The position numbers and the translations under genes are program-made. From Thermodesulfovibrionales bacterium (GTDB taxonomy: Bacteria > Nitrospirota > Thermodesulfovibrionia > Thermodesulfovibrionales > SM23-35), in contig JALHSV010000001.1 in NCBI GenBank assembly GCA_022865525.1, forward strand, positions 1 through 9,027: DNA of 9,027 nt, read 5' to 3'. The notes below the pieces were generated by a model, which did no database searches, had not been told where the DNA came from, and saw only the letters and a program-made list of their open reading frames with translations. Shown here piece by piece: positions 5,184-9,027 of the stretch. Position 1 is the stretch's first letter. The number at the start of each line of letters is the position of its first letter.

Positions 5184-6761
5184 ATGAAAGTTCTTATCAG
5201 TGACAACATATCACAGAAATGCATTGACATTCTCAAGGACGCAGGACTTGCGGTTGATATAAAAGTCGGCATGAAGCCTGGGGAGCTCAGGGCATCTATA
5301 GGCGAATACCATGGTCTGGTGATACGGTCAGCGACAAAGGTCACCTCTGAGATCATAGATGCTGCCAGGAATCTGAAAGTTATCGGCCGTGCCGGTTCAG
5401 GACTGGATAATGTCGACAGGGCTGCGGCCACAAAAAAAGGCATCGTTGTCATGAATACCCCGGGCGGGAACACCATCACCACAGCAGAACATACCATCGC
5501 GCATATTGTTTCGCTTGCCCGGTTAATCCCCCAGGCCACTACATCAATGAAGGCCGGCAAATGGGAGAAAAAGAAGTTCATGGGGGTAGAACTCTTCAAC
5601 AAGACCCTCGGGGTTATCGGCATCGGCAATATAGGGAGTCAGGTCGCAAAAAGGATGCAGGCTTTCGGAATGAATGTCATTGCATACGATCCTTTCTTAA
5701 GCGAAGACACGGCAAATACCATGGGTGTTGAGAAGGTTGACATTAAGGAACTCTTCAAACGCTCTGACTTCATTACCATACATACACCCCTGACACCAGA
5801 AACAAAATATCTTATCAATAAAAAATCCATACGGATCATGAAAGAAGGGGTCAGGATAATCAACTGTGCACGAGGCGGGATAATCAACGAAACAGACCTC
5901 TATGATGCCATTGTTTCAGGCAAAGTTGCAGGCGCGGCTCTCGATGTCTTTGAAAAGGAACCCCCTGAGAATAATCCCCTCCTCAGCCTTGATAATTTCA
6001 TATGCACTCCCCATCTCGGCGCCTCGACAAAAGAAGCGCAGGAAAATGTTGCTGTTGCTGTTGCAGAACAGATCGTCGATTATCTCATTCATGGAACAAT
6101 TCGTCATGCAGTCAATTTCCCGTCCATCCCTGCAGACCAGGTTGCACGGCTTCAGCCGTATATAAATCTTGCAGAGAAACTCGGGGGTTTTGCTGCCCAG
6201 ATGTTTGAAGGCGGCGTCACCGAAATAACGATCGAATACCGTGCAGATGCAGCGCAGATCAATACCGCTCCGGTTACTATTGCTGCGATTAAGGGTTTTC
6301 TTAACCCTATCCTGCTGGAAACAGTTAATTTTGTGAACGCACCTGTCATTGCAAAGGAAAGAGGGATAGAGGTCAAAGAGACCAAGAGCACTGATGAGGG
6401 CGACTATCAGAGCATGATTGCACTCAGAGTAAAGGCGAAAGGCAAGGAAAGTTATGTTGCAGGAACCCTTTTCAGTAAAAAGGATCCGCGTATTGTGTAT
6501 ATTGACGATTTTAAGGTTGAAATCGTTCCGGAGGGGGAGCTCCTCCTCTTATATAATAATGACAAACCGGGTGTCATAGGGAATATCGGGACACTCCTTG
6601 GAAAAAATCATATTAATATCGCCCGGATGCATTTCGGGAGAGAGCGCCAGGGAGGTATGGCTATCTCTGTTGTCAGTATCGATGCCCATGCATCACCCCA
6701 GATTATCGATCAAATCAAGAAGCTGCCGAATATCCTCTCGGTCAAGCAAATAAGTCTGTAG
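5184..6761 (+). CDS. serA: D-3-phosphoglycerate dehydrogenase (SerA), long form with ACT domain
   Basis: SerA oxidises 3-phosphoglycerate to 3-phosphohydroxypyruvate with NAD, the committed step of serine synthesis. The 525 residues match the long type-I form: split substrate domain, Rossmann domain, an allosteric-substrate-binding-like segment (about 315-450) and a C-terminal ACT domain (about 452-525). Visible motifs are GIGNIG (146-151) with the adenosine-ribose aspartate D169, NCARGG with R230, E259 and H277 (PHLGAST). The 29- and 18-residue spacing of this Arg-Glu-His set matches the known catalytic triad. The ACT domain reads NNDKPGVIGNIGTLL (458-472), so serine feedback is possible but unproven, since not all long forms respond. 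The ribosome site GGGAGGA overlaps the upstream stop codon and lies 3 nt before ATG, suggesting translational coupling with the aminotransferase. Confidence 0.97.
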   Translation: MKVLISDNISQKCIDILKDAGLAVDIKVGMKPGELRASIGEYHGLVIRSATKVTSEIIDAARNLKVIGRAGSGLDNVDRAAATKKGIVVMNTPGGNTITTAEHTIAHIVSLARLIPQATTSMKAGKWEKKKFMGVELFNKTLGVIGIGNIGSQVAKRMQAFGMNVIAYDPFLSEDTANTMGVEKVDIKELFKRSDFITIHTPLTPETKYLINKKSIRIMKEGVRIINCARGGIINETDLYDAIVSGKVAGAALDVFEKEPPENNPLLSLDNFICTPHLGASTKEAQENVAVAVAEQIVDYLIHGTIRHAVNFPSIPADQVARLQPYINLAEKLGGFAAQMFEGGVTEITIEYRADAAQINTAPVTIAAIKGFLNPILLETVNFVNAPVIAKERGIEVKETKSTDEGDYQSMIALRVKAKGKESYVAGTLFSKKDPRIVYIDDFKVEIVPEGELLLLYNNDKPGVIGNIGTLLGKNHINIARMHFGRERQGGMAISVVSIDAHASPQIIDQIKKLPNILSVKQISL

Positions 6762-6774
6762 GCGAGGTGCCGGT

Positions 6775-8061
6775 ATGCCAAATGTAGTCGTAGTCGGTTT
6801 ACAGTGGGGTGATGAGGGGAAAGGAAAGATTGTAGATTTCCTTTCTGAAAAGGCGGATGTTGTTGCACGGTATCAGGGGGGACATAATGCAGGCCATACC
6901 GTCGTCATTAACGACGAGAAATTTATTCTGCATCTCATTCCTTCGGGAATACTCTATAAAGCCAAAAAATGTCTCATTGGAAACGGCGTTGTTATTGCCC
7001 CTGCTGCGTTAATCGAGGAGATTAACGGTCTCAAGGCAAGAGGCGTTGAGATCAGCAGGAACCTCTTTATCAGTAAAAATGCCCATGTGATTATGCCTTA
7101 CCACACGGCATTGGACAGGGAGAGCGAGAAACTCAGGGGAGATAGGAGTATCGGGACAACGGGAAGGGGTATCGGTCCAGCCTATTGCGACAAGATCGGG
7201 CGGACAGGCATACGTATGGCAGATCTCCTTCAACCAGCCGTTTTTAAAGAAAAACTGAAGGCACACCTCTTTTACATCAATTTTCTTCTCGAAAACCTCT
7301 ATAAGGCAGAAGCCTTTAAGGCAGATGATATATTTAATGAATATATGGGCTATGCAGAGAAACTTTCTGCTTACATCGCCGATACCGACATCATTATTAA
7401 TAGAATTATTGCCGAAAAGGGAAATGTATTATTTGAAGGCGCACAGGGCACGATGCTTGATATCGACCATGGCACGTACCCTTTTGTAACCTCCTCCAAT
7501 GCCATTGCAGGAGGTGCCTGCACAGGCCTCGGCGTCGGTCCTACAAAAATTTCCCGGGTTCTTGGTGTTGTAAAAGCTTACACAACCAGAGTGGGAAGCG
7601 GTCCTTTCCCGACAGAAATCAAGGATGCTCTCGGCGACACACTCAGAGAAAAGGGCGGGGAGTATGGCGCCACAACCGGCAGGCCAAGAAGATGCGGCTG
7701 GCTGGATATGGTAATACTCAGGCACTCTGCGCGGATTAACGGACTCACCGGAATTGCACTTACAAAACTCGATATCCTTGACGGCCTCGATGTCATAAAA
7801 ATATGCACTGCGTATCGGCATAAGGGAAAGATATATGAAGAATTCCCGAAAGAAATGAATATTTTTGAGGAATGTGAACCCGTATATGAAGAAGTAAAAG
7901 GGTGGGACACCATCACCCTCGGTATAAGAGATTTCACCAAACTGCCGCGGACCGCAAAAGCCTATATCAAAACAATTGAAAAAATGCTGGGCGTTAAGGT
8001 TCATATCATATCAACAGGCCAGAGGCGGGATGAACGTATCCTGCTCAAAGAGCAGTTTTAG
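6775..8061 (+). CDS. purA: Adenylosuccinate synthetase (PurA)
   Basis: PurA condenses IMP with aspartate using GTP to give adenylosuccinate, the first committed step from IMP to AMP. The 428 residues are full length. The N-terminus VVVGLQWGDEGKGK carries the P-loop with catalytic D13, and QGGHNAGHTV has the second catalytic residue H41. The IMP-binding segments are GTTGRGIGPAYCDK (127-140), FEGAQGTMLDIDHGTYPFV (220-238) and GATTGRPRRCGWLD (298-311). TKLD (330-333) contacts the guanine, and STGQRRDE closes the C-terminus. The gene starts 13 nt after serA with GAGGTG 5 nt before the ATG. It is placed between serine genes and a PilZ gene, with no other purine gene in view. Its stop codon shares one base with the next start. 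Confidence 0.98.
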   Translation: MPNVVVVGLQWGDEGKGKIVDFLSEKADVVARYQGGHNAGHTVVINDEKFILHLIPSGILYKAKKCLIGNGVVIAPAALIEEINGLKARGVEISRNLFISKNAHVIMPYHTALDRESEKLRGDRSIGTTGRGIGPAYCDKIGRTGIRMADLLQPAVFKEKLKAHLFYINFLLENLYKAEAFKADDIFNEYMGYAEKLSAYIADTDIIINRIIAEKGNVLFEGAQGTMLDIDHGTYPFVTSSNAIAGGACTGLGVGPTKISRVLGVVKAYTTRVGSGPFPTEIKDALGDTLREKGGEYGATTGRPRRCGWLDMVILRHSARINGLTGIALTKLDILDGLDVIKICTAYRHKGKIYEEFPKEMNIFEECEPVYEEVKGWDTITLGIRDFTKLPRTAKAYIKTIEKMLGVKVHIISTGQRRDERILLKEQF

Positions 8062-8549
8062 TGGCACGAGAGAGAGGCTATCAGCGACATCCGAGATTCA
8101 CCAGGAGGCTTGAGGTCACCTTCATTTCAGGAGGCTTAAGCTATAAAGGTATTTTAAGCAACCTATCGGCAAATGGCCTGTTTATCAGAACAAACCGTGG
8201 CTTTGCTCCGGGTACTGAAGTAGAAATCCAACTAATGATGCCCGGCGATAAGATTTCCTCGATCAAGGGGATTGTGAGGAGGACCGTTAAAGCACCTGTT
8301 ACACCCGCTAAAAACGGGATGGGTATTGAACTCATTACAAGAGATGAGGCATATGTAAATTTAGTTATGACATCTCTCCAGGAGCAAGGAATTGACACGA
8401 AAGAACTGCCTATACCCGAGTCTGTAACAGACTTCCAGATTATAGCCTGCTCAGGGTGCGGAATAAAAAATAAAGTCTCTCTCGAAAAGCTCTCCCGGGA
8501 GCCCAAATGCGGCAGATGCGGAACACTGCTCATTACAGACATGCCCTGA
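8061..8549 (+). CDS. PilZ domain protein with C-terminal CxxC...CxxC zinc ribbon
   Basis: This 162-residue protein has a PilZ domain (about 8-105), a fold that often binds cyclic di-GMP and controls motility, pili or polysaccharide. The second motif is NLSANG (34-39), matching [D/N]xSxxG, and GMGIEL (86-91) is the typical later strand. The first motif reads QRHPR (8-12), where RxxxR is expected, so its first arginine is replaced by glutamine, although R9 and R5 lie nearby. After a linker, CSGCG (130-134) and CGRCG (150-154) form a small four-cysteine zinc ribbon. The start is the GTG at 8061, which overlaps the purA stop in TAGTG. No later start keeps the first motif, and the ribosome site is weak (AAAGAG), so coupling to purA is likely. 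No signal or membrane segment is visible. The regulated target is unknown. Confidence 0.85.
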   Translation: MARERGYQRHPRFTRRLEVTFISGGLSYKGILSNLSANGLFIRTNRGFAPGTEVEIQLMMPGDKISSIKGIVRRTVKAPVTPAKNGMGIELITRDEAYVNLVMTSLQEQGIDTKELPIPESVTDFQIIACSGCGIKNKVSLEKLSREPKCGRCGTLLITDMP

Positions 8550-9027
8550 TCTCCAGACTTCTCAATATCCTTTACCCATCTCTCTGTCCGGCCTGCGGAA
8601 ATCCATCAGATCAATGGACGTATTCCCCGGTATGCAGCGCCTGCTGGTCTCAGCTCAAAAGATACTCCGGCCCATCGTGCATGATATGTGCGCTTCCGGT
8701 TGCATCAGAGCACGCAAGGATATGCGGGCAGTGCATGCAAAAAGCACCTCCATTCTCCCGGGTCATAACCTATGGCCTGTATGAAGGAGTTCTGGCGCAA
8801 GCAATTCATCAGTTCAAGTTTCACAGAATCAGAAGACTCTCCAAACCCCTCGGAAATTTACTGCTCCATCTTGACATCCCGCACGCAGACGGCATCATCC
8901 CTGTTCCCCTGAGTAAAAAAGGCCTTATAGCAAGGGGTTTTAATCAGTCCCTCCTGATTTCACACATTATAGCCAAGCATACAGGGATTACGCTTTGCAT
9001 GGATTTTCTTTTCAAGACAAAGGACAC
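8507..9027 (+). CDS. comF: ComF-family phosphoribosyltransferase, N-terminal part, cut by window edge
   Basis: An open frame running off the right end encodes 173 visible residues of a ComF/GntX-type protein (family about 230). The N-terminus has four CxxC pairs at 27/30, 43/46, 58/61 and 73/76, a double zinc-ribbon arrangement. The typical YGLYEGVLAQAIHQFKF (89-105), KPLGNLL (113-119), IIPVPL (130-135) and RGFNQS (143-148) follow. The catalytic PRPP-binding loop would lie beyond the window. ComF is needed for DNA uptake in some competent bacteria, while its reaction is poorly defined. The start is uncertain. ATG 8507 has GGGAG 5 nt upstream and overlaps the PilZ gene by 43 nt. ATG 8516 gives a 34-nt overlap. 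Family alignment would even allow a CTG near 8546, because the conserved region begins at LLNILYP. Confidence 0.9.
   Translation, partial: MRQMRNTAHYRHALISRLLNILYPSLCPACGNPSDQWTYSPVCSACWSQLKRYSGPSCMICALPVASEHARICGQCMQKAPPFSRVITYGLYEGVLAQAIHQFKFHRIRRLSKPLGNLLLHLDIPHADGIIPVPLSKKGLIARGFNQSLLISHIIAKHTGITLCMDFLFKTKD

Noticed and set aside
7429..8004. 191-codon minus-strand ORF opposite purA.
   Set aside because: It is an antisense shadow of PurA. All PurA motifs are intact on the plus strand, so there is no reason to call a second gene.

Overview
The window reads as a chromosomal stretch of a free-living bacterium, carrying two divergently transcribed housekeeping gene blocks. MEP-pathway isoprenoid genes (ispD, ispF), a bacterial HtrA protease and a PilZ protein make it bacterial. 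Two families of short palindromic intergenic repeats, together with the gene content, suggest a Nitrospirota (Thermodesulfovibrio-like) or Desulfobacterota genome. That placement is an impression from general knowledge and was not computed. Base composition and codon use look even throughout. I see no tRNA, rRNA, CRISPR array, transposase or phage gene.

Left block, minus strand, in transcription order: htrA (periplasmic Do-type serine protease, 3859-2393), a paired REP-like repeat (2262-2354), a YacL-type membrane-anchored PIN/TRAM protein (2203-1196), a 126-bp inverted-repeat element carrying three small hairpins (1037-1162), ispD (1030-323) and ispF (290 to the window edge, C-terminus missing). 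The yacL-ispD-ispF order is a known conserved cluster. IspD and IspF catalyse steps three and five of the MEP route to isopentenyl diphosphate.

The divergent intergenic region (3860-4034) holds a plausible sigma70-type promoter for htrA, placed so close to the start codon that the mRNA would be almost leaderless. For the rightward block it holds a weaker promoter candidate and a bulged leader hairpin.

Right block, plus strand: a class V PLP aminotransferase of the serine-pyruvate/alanine-glyoxylate family (4035-5174), serA (5184-6761), purA (6775-8061), a PilZ protein with a C-terminal zinc ribbon (8061-8549), and the start of a ComF-family phosphoribosyltransferase (8507 to the window edge). 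Gaps are 9 and 13 nt and the last two junctions overlap by 1 and about 43 nt, so this looks like one operon. The first two genes plausibly supply phosphoserine or serine, with the aminotransferase standing in for SerC. purA commits IMP to AMP synthesis.

I did not find a convincing undescribed multi-gene system. The items most worth a second look are the two repeat elements and their effect on ispD and yacL expression, the serA-linked aminotransferase as a possible SerC replacement, the PilZ protein with an altered c-di-GMP motif fused to a zinc ribbon, and the leader hairpin upstream of the serine operon.
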